A stretch of 64,000 bases of DNA, taken from Streptomyces sclerotialus (lineage in GTDB: Bacteria > Actinomycetota > Actinomycetes > Streptomycetales > Streptomycetaceae). The notes under the pieces are model-generated. The model ran no database searches. It had not been told where the DNA came from and was given only the letters and a program-made list of their open reading frames with translations. The position numbers and the translations under genes are program-made. The stretch covers positions 186,001 through 250,000 of the forward strand of contig JODX01000006.1 in assembly GCA_000719105.1 (NCBI GenBank), read 5' to 3'. Below are positions 1-8,859 of the stretch, in pieces. Every line of letters begins with the position of its first letter. Within the stretch, counting starts at the first letter, position 1.

Positions 1-1
1 C

Positions 2-1423
2 GACAACGCCGGACTGTTCTGGGAGGCGCTGCAGGCCGCCACGGCACCGCGCCTGGAAGGGCTGCGGTACGCGGTCCTCGGGCTCGGCGACCGGGGGTAC
101 GACGACTTCTGCCAGGCGGCGAAGCTCATCGACACCCGCCTGGAACAGCTCGGGGCGACCCGGCTGCACGACCGCGTCGACTGTGACGTCGACTTCGAGG
201 AGCCCGCGGCGGCGTGGACGGCGGCGGTCCTGGAGCGGCTCGCGGCCGAGACCGGCGCCGAGCCGACGGCCGCGGAGGTCACTCCTGCCCCCGCCGCCGC
301 CCGGCCCCGCTCGCAGTGGAACAAGCGCAACCCGTACCGCTCCCGGCTCGCCGTGAACCGGCTGCTGTCCGCGCCGGGCAGCGCCAAGGAGATCCGGCAC
401 TACGAGTTCGACCTCGGCGACAGCGGCATCACGTACACGGCCGGTGACGCGCTCGCCGTCGTCCCCGTGAACGACGACGCGCTCGTCGGCGAGCTCCTCG
501 CGCACCTCGGCGCGAGCGGCGACGAGGAGGCCGACGGGCGTCCGCTCGCCGATCTGCTGCGCACCGAGCGCGAGATCCGCACCCCGTCCAAGGAGCTGGT
601 CGCCGACCTCGTGCAGCGGGCGCCGACGAGCGAACTCGCCTCGGTGGTCGCGCACAGCGACCGCGCCGAGCTCGACTCCTGGCTCCGGGGACGCGACGTG
701 CTCGACCTGCTCCGCGACGCCGGTCCCGCCGCGCCGGGTCTCACCGAGCTGCTCCCGTTCCTGCGCCCGCTGCAGGCCCGCCAGTACTCGATCTCGTCGA
801 GCCCGCTGGCCCACCCGGACCGCATCCACCTCACCGTCGCGTCCGTCCGTTACGGCGCCCGGGGCCGCCGGTACGAGGGTGTCACCTCGTCCTACCTCGC
901 CGACCGCATCGGCGAGGAGGGGGCCGCCGGGATCCACCTCCAGCCGAACGCCTCCTTCGGCGTCCCCGCGGACGACGACGCCCCGATGATCATGATCGGC
1001 CCGGGCACGGGCATCGCCCCGTTCCGCGGCTTCCTGCACGAGCGCGCCGCGCGGGGCGCCTCCGGCCGCAACTGGCTGTTCTTCGGCGACCAGCACCGCG
1101 CCACCGACTTCGTGTACGAGGACGAGCTGACCGAACTGCGCGGGCGCGGCGTCCTCACCGAGCTCGACCTCGCGTTCTCGCGCGACCAGGCCGAGAAGGT
1201 CTACGTGCAGACCCGGATGCGCGAGCGGTCGCGCGACCTGTACGCGTGGCTCGAGGACGGTGCGCACGTCTACGTCTGCGGCGACGCCTCGCGCATGGCG
1301 AAGGACGTCGAGGCGGCCCTGCTGGGCGTCATCGCCGAGCAGCGCGGACGCGGCGGCGACGACGCCGCGGAGTACCTCGCGGACCTGCGCCGGTCGAAGC
1401 GCTACGTACGGGACGTGTACTGA
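2..1423 (+). CDS. Diflavin reductase, 3' part (nitrate/sulfite reductase flavoprotein alpha; 5' end outside window)
   Basis: The reading frame is open from base 2 and ends in TGA at 1421-1423, so the start lies upstream of the window. The first ~75 codons are the C-terminal part of a flavodoxin domain (AVLGLGDRGYDDFCQAAKLI). Then come an FAD-binding region (RQYSISSSPL, GVTSSYL) and an NADPH-binding reductase domain (MIGPGTGIAPFRGFLHERA, FFGDQHRATDF, YVCGDASRMA) with the usual aromatic tail YVRDVY. This order is that of the CysJ/P450-reductase family. In Streptomyces such a module is often fused behind an assimilatory nitrate reductase, so it probably passes NADPH electrons to nitrate or sulfite reduction; the fusion itself cannot be seen here. 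A HemS-like gene starts 2 nt after its stop. Confidence 0.88.
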   Translation, partial: DNAGLFWEALQAATAPRLEGLRYAVLGLGDRGYDDFCQAAKLIDTRLEQLGATRLHDRVDCDVDFEEPAAAWTAAVLERLAAETGAEPTAAEVTPAPAAARPRSQWNKRNPYRSRLAVNRLLSAPGSAKEIRHYEFDLGDSGITYTAGDALAVVPVNDDALVGELLAHLGASGDEEADGRPLADLLRTEREIRTPSKELVADLVQRAPTSELASVVAHSDRAELDSWLRGRDVLDLLRDAGPAAPGLTELLPFLRPLQARQYSISSSPLAHPDRIHLTVASVRYGARGRRYEGVTSSYLADRIGEEGAAGIHLQPNASFGVPADDDAPMIMIGPGTGIAPFRGFLHERAARGASGRNWLFFGDQHRATDFVYEDELTELRGRGVLTELDLAFSRDQAEKVYVQTRMRERSRDLYAWLEDGAHVYVCGDASRMAKDVEAALLGVIAEQRGRGGDDAAEYLADLRRSKRYVRDVY

Positions 1424-1425
1424 CC

Positions 1426-2349
1426 ATGACGGACCACCATCCCGGGCGGCGGGACACCGGCGGCGGGTGCGCATTCGAAGGGTGCTGCGGCCGGCGGAAC
1501 AGCGCCGTGCGGCTGATCGACGCGCGGATGCCGGAGCTGGCGCGGTGCCTGACGCTCTTCCGGTACGTCCAGGCGGTCACCGGAGGACCGGTCGCGCAGA
1601 TCGACCAGGCCGGCAGCTACGCGGTCCCGAGCATGCGCGGCGACGCGTTCGCCGTCCAGCCGGGCTCGATCGCCCTGCGCATCGATCCCGACGGTGTCGC
1701 CTCGGCCGTGGTCGAGCACGACAAGGGCACCGACTCGGTCGCCCTGCACCTGCTCGACGCGGACGGCCGCACCGTGCACCAGGGGCGGCTGCTCTCCGAG
1801 GGAGACCGTCTGCTGGCCGGGCTCGTCGGCACGGTCGACGCCGGAGCACCGGCCGCCGGGCCGTCCGCGGCGCCCGAAGTGCCGGCGTGGGAGAACGGCG
1901 ACCAGCTCGCCCGGCTCGACGCCATCCTCACGGACGGCGGGGCCGCCCGGCGCCGGGCGTCCGGCCGGTACCGCGGCACGCACCGGACGATCGACGTCAG
2001 CGTCGTACCTGCGGTGCTGGACCACGTCTGCTCCGTCGGGCTGCCGATCGGCGTCGCGGTGTTCGCCTGGGCGGCCATGCAGGCGTGCAGCGGCCGTCTC
2101 CACGTCACCGACCGGACCATCGATGGGCGGGTGTTCACGGCCTTCGCGGACGGCTCGGTGGAGATCGACCTCGCGGGCGTCCGGGCGTGCCACCTGGTCC
2201 GCTCCACAGCGGCGCACGGCCCGACCTCGGCGATCGAGCTCGACGACGCGGACGGGCGCTGCGTCGCGGTCATCACGCAGTTCGGGATCGTCGGGGAGGA
2301 CGTACACACGGCGTGGGAGCACCTCGCGGCGTCACTGCCCGACGCCTGA
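1426..2349 (+). CDS. HemS/ChuX-like protein, 307 aa
   Basis: The ATG at 1426 follows the reductase stop by 2 nt, so the two genes are very probably co-transcribed. The N-terminus carries a Cys cluster (CAFEGCCGRR). The rest looks like two repeats weakly resembling HemS/HmuS/ChuX haem-handling proteins. The first repeat has a segment like the family's LFD..G..VH motif (SVALHLLDADGRTVHQG). The second has a C..rl..t....G.vf.af segment followed by SAIELDDADGRCVAVITQFG, like the family's SLELFD.dG..iaqffG. Family membership is inferred from these patterns only; the usual haem-ligand His could not be placed. A haem or siroheme handling role for the neighbouring nitrogen/sulfur reductase would fit, but it could also be an uncharacterised family. 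Confidence 0.6.
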   Translation: MTDHHPGRRDTGGGCAFEGCCGRRNSAVRLIDARMPELARCLTLFRYVQAVTGGPVAQIDQAGSYAVPSMRGDAFAVQPGSIALRIDPDGVASAVVEHDKGTDSVALHLLDADGRTVHQGRLLSEGDRLLAGLVGTVDAGAPAAGPSAAPEVPAWENGDQLARLDAILTDGGAARRRASGRYRGTHRTIDVSVVPAVLDHVCSVGLPIGVAVFAWAAMQACSGRLHVTDRTIDGRVFTAFADGSVEIDLAGVRACHLVRSTAAHGPTSAIELDDADGRCVAVITQFGIVGEDVHTAWEHLAASLPDA

Positions 2350-2795
2350 AGGCCCGCAGCAGGCCTTCACAGCAACGTGTCGGCTACGCAGCAACAGCGA
2401 TCGACGACGAGATCACCGACCGGGACCTGGCCCGGACAGCAGCCCACCAGCCGGGACACGCGCTTCCGCACCGCATCGACGCGCACCACGGCCTGACGAA
2501 CCAGGACCTTCACCGCTCTCCACCGTCGGCTGCAGCTCCACCCGGGCTGACCACCTGCCCGACCTTCCAGTGCCAGCCGGAGCGCTCGATCCGGAAACGT
2601 TCACTGCGCAGGTGCAGCGGGGGCGAGCAGCCCGGGCCGGCGGAGACCTGGCCGCGAGTTCACCGCCGAGGTCGACCGCAGCGCACCGCCGCCGACGCTC
2701 CTGGTCATCCCGGTCGGCCGGCCACCGCAGCGGTCCCGCCCGGCCGGGGACACCGCCCCCGGCGCCGTGGAGAGCACGGGGACAGGAGCCCTGAC
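2350..2795. other. Intergenic stretch without recognisable gene
   Basis: About 450 bp between the HemS-like gene and the dehydrogenase fragment at 2796. All six frames hold only low-complexity, Arg/Pro-rich translations typical of non-coding high-GC DNA. No repeat or RNA gene was recognised. Confidence 0.5.
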
Positions 2796-2876
2796 GTGAG
2801 GATCGAGAAGTGGGTCGTCCGGGAGCACCTGGCCGGTGTGCCCGACGTCGAGCGGATCCACCAGAAGGTCACCACT
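2796..2876 (+). pseudogene. N-terminal stub of an MDR-type NADP-dependent oxidoreductase
   Basis: A GTG at 2796 is preceded by a good ribosome binding site (aggag at 2784-2788, spacing 7). The first ~26 codons (VRIEKWVVREHLAGVPDVER...) read like the start of a medium-chain NADP-dependent oxidoreductase. After the HQKV residues the frame turns into Arg/Ser-rich sequence and runs antisense into the XdhC-like gene. This looks like the 5' stub of a deleted gene that kept its translation signals. The family call is from memory of such N-termini and is tentative. Confidence 0.4.
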
Positions 2877-2931
2877 CCATCGCGAACTGTTCGGAGTGCC
2901 TCGCGAGTGCCGACGCCGAGCGGCCGGGCGG

Positions 2932-4089
2932 TCATCCGACCGCCGCGTGCTCGGAGCGCCGATGCGGGCGTTCCGATCCGTCATGGTGGATCGGGGTCCG
3001 CAGACCGGTCAGCGGCACGCCCGTCCCCCCGCGCCGGGCCGCGACGATCTCCGCAGCGATCGACAGGGCGGTCTCCTCGGGCGTACGGGCCCCGAGGTCG
3101 AGGCCGATCGGCGACCTGAGCCGGGCGAGCTCCCGCTCGGTCACGCCCGCCTCGCGCAGCCGCCGGTCGCGGTCCTCATGGGTGCGGCGGGAGCCCATGG
3201 CGCCGACGAAGGCGGCCGGCATCCGCAGGGCCTCCTTCAGCAGGGGTACGTCGAACTTGGCGTCGTGGGTGAGCACACACAGCACCGTGCGCGCGTCGGT
3301 CGCGGTGTTCCGCAGGTAGCGGTGCGGCCAGTCGACCACGATGTCGTCGGCCTCGGGGAAGCGGGCCCGCGTGGCGAAGACGGGGCGGGCGTCGCACACG
3401 GTCACGTGGTGGCCGAGGAACTTGCCCGCGCGCACCAGCGCCGTCGCGAAGTCGATCGCACCGAAGACGATCATGCGGGGCGGCGGCACGCTCGACTCGA
3501 CGAGCAGCGTGAGACCGCCGGGGCAGTGCGTGCCGTCCTCCGAGAGGCGGACCGTGCCGGTGCGGCCGGCGTCCAGCAGCGCCCGGGCCTCGGCCGCCGC
3601 CGTCCGGTCCAGCTCCGCGTGACCGCCCGGACCGCCCTCGTACGATCCGTCGGGGCGGACGAGCAGGACCCTGCCGAGGAGCTCGGCCGGGCCCCGCACG
3701 ACCCGGGCGACGGCCATCGCCTCCCCACGGGCGGCGGACGACAGCGCGGCGGCCCACACCGGCCGCCCGGGTGCGTCCGCGGCGACCGGCGTGACCATGA
3801 CCTCGACGGTCCCGCCGCAGGTGAGCCCCACCGCGAAGGCGTCCTCGTCGCTGTAGCCGAACCGTTCGAGGACCGTCTCGCCGTCCCTCAGGGCCTGGAC
3901 ACACAGGTCGTACACCGCTCCCTCCACGCAGCCGCCGGAGACCGAGCCGATGACGGTGCCGTCGCTGTCGACGGCGAGAGCGGCGCCGGGGCCGCGCGGC
4001 GCGCTGCCTCCGACCTCGACGACGGTGGCGACGGCGAACGCACGGCCCTCCTCGGCCCAGCGGTGCAGCTCCTGGGCGAGGTCAAGCAT
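2932..4089 (-). CDS. XdhC/CoxI-family molybdoenzyme maturation factor, 385 aa
   Basis: XdhC proteins bind the molybdenum cofactor, help sulfurate it, and deliver it to xanthine-oxidase-family enzymes. The N-terminal half has the XdhC signature (VVEVGGSAPRGPG, IGSVSGGCVEGAVYDLC). The C-terminal half has the Rossmann-like XdhC_C domain (MIVFGAIDFATALVRAG, VTVCDARPVFATRARFP, GLDLGARTPEETALSIAAEI). I chose the ATG at 4089 rather than the one at 4104 because homologues begin MLDLA and a purine-rich GGGGGGACGGG lies just before it. The start overlaps the stop of the Mo-subunit gene by 8 nt, so it is the last gene of the oxidoreductase operon. Confidence 0.9.
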   Translation of the reverse strand: MLDLAQELHRWAEEGRAFAVATVVEVGGSAPRGPGAALAVDSDGTVIGSVSGGCVEGAVYDLCVQALRDGETVLERFGYSDEDAFAVGLTCGGTVEVMVTPVAADAPGRPVWAAALSSAARGEAMAVARVVRGPAELLGRVLLVRPDGSYEGGPGGHAELDRTAAAEARALLDAGRTGTVRLSEDGTHCPGGLTLLVESSVPPPRMIVFGAIDFATALVRAGKFLGHHVTVCDARPVFATRARFPEADDIVVDWPHRYLRNTATDARTVLCVLTHDAKFDVPLLKEALRMPAAFVGAMGSRRTHEDRDRRLREAGVTERELARLRSPIGLDLGARTPEETALSIAAEIVAARRGGTGVPLTGLRTPIHHDGSERPHRRSEHAAVG

Positions 4090-6241
4090 CCCGTCCCCCC
4101 GCATCCGAGCCCGAGCCCGCGCCCGCCAGCAGCACGCGGTCGGGGCGGATCGGCAGGTTCCGGTGGCGTACCCCGGTCGCGTGCCGGACCGCGTTCGCGA
4201 TCGCCGCCGCGGCGCCCACGATGCCGACCTCGCCGACGCCCTTGATGCCGACCGGGTCGTCCGGGTCCGGGTCGTCGATCCAGTCCGCCTCGACGAGCGG
4301 CACGTCGGCGTTGGCGGCGACGTGGTAGCCCGCGAGGTCGGCGCCGACGAGGCCGCCCGAGGCGTGGTCCCGGACCGCCTCCTCGTGCAGCGCCATGGAG
4401 ATGCCCCAGATCATGCCGCCGACGAGCTGGTTCCGTGCCGTGAGCGGGTTGACGATCCGGCCCGCCGCGAAGATGCCGAGCATGCGCCGTACGCGCACCT
4501 CGCCGGTGGCCGGGTCCACGGCGACCTCCGCGAACTGGGCGCCGAAGGAGTGCCGTTCCTTCTGTGCGAGGGCGCCGACGGCCTCGGTGGTGTCGGACCG
4601 CACCGTGATGCCCTCCGGCGGGATGTCCGCGCCCAGGGCGAGCCGCTCGCGCAGTTCGCGGGCCGCGATCGTGATCGCCCAGGCCCAGGAGCGCGTGCCC
4701 ATCGAGCCGCCGGCGATCATCGCCGGGCCGAAGTCGCTGTCCCCGATGTGCATCCGGATACGGTCCGGTGCCACCCCGAGCGCGTCGGCGGCGACCAGGA
4801 CGAGCGCCGTCCGGGCCCCGGTGCCCAGGTCCGAGGCGGCGATCCGCACGGTGAAGGTGCCGTCCGCCTCCGCCGTCACCCCGGCCGTGGACGGTCCGGC
4901 GCCCGCGGGGAAGGAGGCCGCCGCCGTGCCGGTGCCCAGCAGCCAGCGCCCGTCACGGCGCACACCGGGGCGCGGGTCCCGGTCCGCCCAGCCGAACCTG
5001 CGCGCGCCCTCCCGGAAGCAGGCCATCAGATGGCGGCCGGCGAACGGCAGCCCGGACACCGGACCGAGTTCGGGTTCGTTGCGTGCGCGCAGCTCGATCG
5101 GGTCGATGCCGCACTTCTCGGCCAGTTCGTCGAGCGCCGACTCCAGCGCGAACGACCCCGGTGCCTCGCCCGGCGCGCGCATCCACGTCGGGGTCGGCAT
5201 GTCGAGCCGTACCACGCGGTTGGCCGTACGGTGCGCGTCGGCGCCGTACATCGCCCGCGCCACTCCGGCGCTCGGCTCCACGAATTCGTGCACGGTGGAG
5301 GTGAGGCTCAGGGAGTCGTGCTCCAGTGCGCGCAGCCGCCCGTCCGCGTCGGCGCCGAGCCTGACCCGCTGCGTGGTGGGGCTGCGGTACCCGGCGAGCG
5401 AGAACATCTGACGGCGTGTCATCACCACACGGACCGGGCGCTGGAGGACGGTCGCGGCCATCACGGCGGCGACCTGGTGCGCCCGGACGCCCTTGCTGCC
5501 GAAGCCGCCGCCGACGTGTTCGGAGCGGATGCGCACCGAGCCGGCGTCGAGGGAGAACAGGTTCGCGAGGTCGCTCTGCACCCACGTGGCGCCCTGGTTG
5601 GAGTCGACGACCTCCAGCCGGCCGCCCTCCCAGCGGGCCGTCGCCGCGTGCGGCTCCATCATGTTGTGGTGCTCTTCGGGCGTGGTGTACTCGGCGTCGA
5701 CGACGACGGCGGACGCGGCGAGCTGCGCCTCCAGGTCCCCCTTCTCCGTCACCGCGGGCATGTGCCCGTCCAGCGGGTACGTGTCCGGGCGGTCACCGGA
5801 GAACGCGATGTCGTGCGGTTCTTCCTCGTACGTCACGACGAGCGCCTCGGCCGCCTCCCGGGCCTGCTCGGGCGTCTCGGCGACGACCAGCGCCACCGGC
5901 CAGCCCCGGTGCGGCACCCGGTCGTCCTGGAAGAGGGCGGTGGTCGGGTCCGGCGGGACGCCCATCATGCCGGTGAAGTTCCGCTCGACCCGAGGGGCGT
6001 TGCCGTGGTGCAGAACGGTCAGGACGCCCGCCATCCGCAGCACGGGGGCGGTCTCCACCGAGCGGACGCGTCCCTTGGCGACGGTGGACAGCACGAGCCA
6101 GCCGTGAGCGAGTTCGGCGAAGGGGACGTCCCCCGCGTAGCGGGCCGCTCCGGTGACCTTGTCCCGGCCCTCCACACGGGTGTGGGCGGTGCCGACAACG
6201 CTCTTGCGCTCCATGGACGTGGTCTTGGTCGTCGTGGTCAT
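4082..6241 (-). CDS. Xanthine dehydrogenase family molybdopterin-binding subunit, 719 aa
   Basis: This is the catalytic large subunit of a three-subunit molybdenum hydroxylase (PaoC/YagR or CoxL type). An N-terminal aldehyde-oxidase a/b hammerhead domain (KVTGAARYAGDVPFAELAHG) is followed by the Moco domain with GGGFGSKG and the active-site Glu region GIKGVGEVGIVGAAAAIANA near the C-terminus. The ATG at 6241 overlaps the FAD-subunit stop (ATGA), and the 3' end overlaps the xdhC-like gene. Domain order and length match single-subunit-per-gene enzymes of the aldehyde oxidoreductase type. The substrate cannot be read from the sequence; aldehydes or N-heterocycles are typical. Confidence 0.92.
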   Translation of the reverse strand: MTTTTKTTSMERKSVVGTAHTRVEGRDKVTGAARYAGDVPFAELAHGWLVLSTVAKGRVRSVETAPVLRMAGVLTVLHHGNAPRVERNFTGMMGVPPDPTTALFQDDRVPHRGWPVALVVAETPEQAREAAEALVVTYEEEPHDIAFSGDRPDTYPLDGHMPAVTEKGDLEAQLAASAVVVDAEYTTPEEHHNMMEPHAATARWEGGRLEVVDSNQGATWVQSDLANLFSLDAGSVRIRSEHVGGGFGSKGVRAHQVAAVMAATVLQRPVRVVMTRRQMFSLAGYRSPTTQRVRLGADADGRLRALEHDSLSLTSTVHEFVEPSAGVARAMYGADAHRTANRVVRLDMPTPTWMRAPGEAPGSFALESALDELAEKCGIDPIELRARNEPELGPVSGLPFAGRHLMACFREGARRFGWADRDPRPGVRRDGRWLLGTGTAAASFPAGAGPSTAGVTAEADGTFTVRIAASDLGTGARTALVLVAADALGVAPDRIRMHIGDSDFGPAMIAGGSMGTRSWAWAITIAARELRERLALGADIPPEGITVRSDTTEAVGALAQKERHSFGAQFAEVAVDPATGEVRVRRMLGIFAAGRIVNPLTARNQLVGGMIWGISMALHEEAVRDHASGGLVGADLAGYHVAANADVPLVEADWIDDPDPDDPVGIKGVGEVGIVGAAAAIANAVRHATGVRHRNLPIRPDRVLLAGAGSGSDAGGRDA

Positions 6242-7239
6242 CGGGCGGCCTCCTTCGCGACTCCCGCCAGTTCGCTCAGCACGGCCACCATGAGGTTGCG
6301 CATCAGTGTCACCTTGTATCCGTTGCGGGGCAGCGGCCGGGCCGCCGCCAGTTCGGCGTCCGCGGCGGCGGCGAACGCCGCGGCATCGGCCGGTGCGCTG
6401 GTCAGCACCCGCTCGGCCGTCCTCGCCCGCCAGGGCCGGGAGGCGACCGCGCCGCAGGCGAGGCGCACGTCGCGGACGACGCCGTCCTGGACGTCGAGCG
6501 CGGCGGCGACCGAACCGATCGCGAACGCGTAACTGGCCCGCTCGCGCACCTTCCGGTAGCGCGAGTGGGCGGCGACCGGGACGGGCGGCAGGGTGACGCC
6601 GGTGATCAGCGCACCCGGCGGCAGGGCGGTCTCGCGGTGCGGAGTGTCGCCCACGGGCAGGTAGAGATCGGCGAGCGGCAGCTCGCCCGGCCCGTCGGCG
6701 GTCTCGTACGAGACGACGGCGTCGAAGGCCGTCAGCGCCACGCCCATGTCCGAGGGGTGGACGGCCACGCAGTGGCCGGAGGCACCCAGGATCGCGTGGT
6801 TGTGGTGCTCGCCCCCGACGGCGGGACAACCGCTGCCCGGGGTGCGCTTGTTGCAGGGCTGGGTGACGTCGGTGAAGTAGCCGCAGCGGGTGCGCTGGAG
6901 CAGGTTTCCGCCGACGGTGGCCATGTTGCGCAGTTGACCGGAGGCGCCGGCCAGCACGGCCTGCGTCAACGCCGGGTAGCGGCGCCGGATCTCGGGGTGC
7001 GCTGCGAGGTCGCTGTTGGTGACGGTGGCACCGATGCGCAGGCCGCCGCCGTCCGCCGGCTCGATCCTGTCCAGGGGTAACGCCGTCACGTCGACGAGCC
7101 GGGCGGGCCGTTCCACGCCGGTCTTCATCAGATCGACGAGGTTGGTGCCGCCGCCGAGGAACCGCGCGTCCGGGTCGGCGTCGAGCAGGGCGACCGCGCC
7201 GGAGACGTCGACGGCGCGCTGGTAACCGAACTCCCTCAT
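6238..7239 (-). CDS. FAD-binding subunit of xanthine/aldehyde oxidoreductase (YagS/CoxM type), 333 aa
   Basis: The FAD_binding_5 domain shows the FAD pyrophosphate loop ARFLGGGTNLVDLMKTGV and a second loop GNLLQRTRCGYFTDV. The Cys residues in CGYF, QPCN and GSGCPA match the extra [4Fe-4S]-cluster loop known from the PaoB/YagS subgroup. A CO-dehydrogenase C-terminal domain follows. The subunit moves electrons from the 2Fe-2S clusters to FAD. The ATG at 7239 overlaps the stop of the 2Fe-2S gene (ATGA), and its own stop overlaps the start of the Mo-subunit gene in the same way, so the three subunits are translationally coupled. Confidence 0.92.
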   Translation of the reverse strand: MREFGYQRAVDVSGAVALLDADPDARFLGGGTNLVDLMKTGVERPARLVDVTALPLDRIEPADGGGLRIGATVTNSDLAAHPEIRRRYPALTQAVLAGASGQLRNMATVGGNLLQRTRCGYFTDVTQPCNKRTPGSGCPAVGGEHHNHAILGASGHCVAVHPSDMGVALTAFDAVVSYETADGPGELPLADLYLPVGDTPHRETALPPGALITGVTLPPVPVAAHSRYRKVRERASYAFAIGSVAAALDVQDGVVRDVRLACGAVASRPWRARTAERVLTSAPADAAAFAAAADAELAAARPLPRNGYKVTLMRNLMVAVLSELAGVAKEAAR

Positions 7240-7838
7240 GCCGCGGCCTCCGCACTCTCGGCGCTGTCGTCACCTTCGCCGGCCCGGGTCGCGGCCGCCC
7301 GGGCGACCGCCTGGACGATCGAGACGTACGCGCCGCAGCGGCACAGGTTCCCGCTCATCCGCTCCCGGATCTCGTCGGCGGTCAGCGGCGGGGGTCCCGC
7401 CTCGGGCCGGACGTCGTCGGTGACGGCGCTCGGCCAGCCCGCCGCGTGTTCCTCTATCACGGCGACGGCGGAGCAGATCTGCCCCGGTGTGCAGTAGCCG
7501 CACTGGTAGCCGTCGAGGTCGAGGAACGCCTGCTGCACCGGATGCAGCCGCTCGCCCTCGGCCACTCCTTCGACGGTGGTGATCTCCCGCCCTTCGGCCG
7601 CCACTGCGAGCTGCAGGCAGGACACGGCCCGGCGCCCGTCGAGCAGGACGGTGCAGGCACCGCACTGCCCCTGGTCACAGCCCTTCTTGGTACCGGTCAG
7701 CTCCAGGCGTTCGCGGAGTGCGTCGAGCAGGGTGGTGCGGTGGTCGACGGGCAGGGTGTGCTTCTCGCCGTTGATGTTCAGTGTGATGGTGCTGTGGGTC
7801 GGCGACGGGGAGGGTGAGAGGGATGAGGATGTGGCCAT
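7236..7838 (-). CDS. (2Fe-2S)-binding subunit of xanthine/aldehyde oxidoreductase, 200 aa
   Basis: This is the first gene of the operon. The N-terminal plant-type ferredoxin fold has GCDQGQCGACTVLLDG; the C-terminal all-helical domain has QCGYCTPGQICSAV and MSGNLCRCGAYVSIV, giving the two 2Fe-2S clusters of the family. A start at 7838 is chosen over the longer frame because of the upstream GAAAGAAGG and because homologues begin near here. The N-terminus is Ser/Pro/Thr-rich with no twin-arginine signal, unlike E. coli PaoA, so the complex is probably cytoplasmic. The upstream region holds the inverted repeat shared with the divergent TetR gene. Confidence 0.93.
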   Translation of the reverse strand: MATSSSLSPSPSPTHSTITLNINGEKHTLPVDHRTTLLDALRERLELTGTKKGCDQGQCGACTVLLDGRRAVSCLQLAVAAEGREITTVEGVAEGERLHPVQQAFLDLDGYQCGYCTPGQICSAVAVIEEHAAGWPSAVTDDVRPEAGPPPLTADEIRERMSGNLCRCGAYVSIVQAVARAAATRAGEGDDSAESAEAAA

Positions 7839-8040
7839 GATCAGCCTTCTTTCGCATGGGGCGGAGGAAGGGGAGCAAGGAGGTGGGGGCAACTCGGCAA
7901 CTCGGTGCCGTGCGTAGCGGTATCGCGTCGACAACGTGCAGGATTCGGAGAGGACGGGGATGCACCGAGGAACGCCGGCCGTGACGCGGTGGACGCCGAC
8001 CACCGTGACCGGTGCCGGCCTCCGCTACGATCCATCCAAC

Positions 8041-8084
8041 CGGACAACTGTCCGTTACCGGAAAACCTAACGGACAGTTGTCCG
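8041..8084. promoter_or_regulatory. Paired 17-bp inverted repeat, likely TetR operator
   Basis: Bases 8041-8057 (cggacaactgtccgtta) and 8068-8084 (taacggacagttgtccg) are exact reverse complements separated by 10 bp. Each arm is itself a near-palindrome GGACA-NN-TGTCC, giving two half-sites about 27-30 bp apart on similar faces of the helix. The pair lies between the oxidoreductase operon (-) and the TetR gene (+), the usual place for an autoregulated TetR operator controlling both. Confidence 0.75.
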
Positions 8085-8128
8085 CTTAGCAATATCGAAT
8101 TCCGGCCACGGGCCCGGGAGGAGGGCGA

Positions 8129-8707
8129 GTGCAGCAGAAGAACGACGCACCTCTGCGCTCGGACGCGCAGCGCAATCGCGAGCGCATCCTGGAAGTGGCC
8201 CTGGCCGAGCTGACGCGCTGCCCCCAGACCCCGCTGAGCACGATCGCCAAGAAGGCGGGTGTCGGGCAGGGCACGTTCTACCGCAACTTCCCCCATCGTG
8301 AGGCGCTCGTCCTGGAGATCTACCGCTACGAGATGCAGCAGGTCGCCGACAGCGCGGCGCAGCTGCTGAAGAGCCGGGAACCCGATCGGGCACTGCGCGA
8401 GTGGATGGACCACCTGGCCCGGTTCGCCATGGCCAAGGCAGGTCTGGCGGACGCGATCCGCCAGGCCACCAGTGCGCCGGGAAGCCCGGCCAAACCGGGG
8501 CACACCCCGGTGCTCTCCGCGGCCGAGCTCCTGCTCCGCGCCAACGAGGAGGCCGGCACCATCCGCCCGGGACTGACCGCGGACGACTTCCTCCTCGCCA
8601 TCGCCGGCCTCTGGCAGATCGATCCCCGCGGGGACTGGGAGCCCACCGCCACCCGGCTCCTGGACCTGGTCATGGACGGACTGCGCGCGGGAGCCCGCGA
8701 GGGCTGA
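8129..8707 (+). CDS. TetR/AcrR family transcriptional regulator, 192 aa
   Basis: The GTG at 8129 follows a strong ggaggaggg ribosome binding site. Residues ~10-60 form the TetR helix-turn-helix (NRERILEVALAEL, LSTIAKKAGVGQGTFYRNFP). The remaining helical domain ends in AIAGLWQIDPRGDWEPTATR, typical of small Streptomyces TetR proteins. It is divergent from the molybdenum oxidoreductase operon and separated from it by a paired inverted repeat. By position it is most likely the repressor of that operon and of itself, released by a substrate or product of the enzyme. Confidence 0.9.
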   Translation: MQQKNDAPLRSDAQRNRERILEVALAELTRCPQTPLSTIAKKAGVGQGTFYRNFPHREALVLEIYRYEMQQVADSAAQLLKSREPDRALREWMDHLARFAMAKAGLADAIRQATSAPGSPAKPGHTPVLSAAELLLRANEEAGTIRPGLTADDFLLAIAGLWQIDPRGDWEPTATRLLDLVMDGLRAGAREG

Positions 8708-8859
8708 GCGGCGCCTGCCCAGAACCGGGCGAGCGGACGTTGTGGGCCGTCTTCGCCATGGAACACCCGTTGCTGCCGTAGCCCGGCACCTTCACCCGTT
8801 CCGGCCGGCAGCGGTACGCACACTCGCGCAGCCACGGTTCGGGGCTCTCGTGGCAATGT

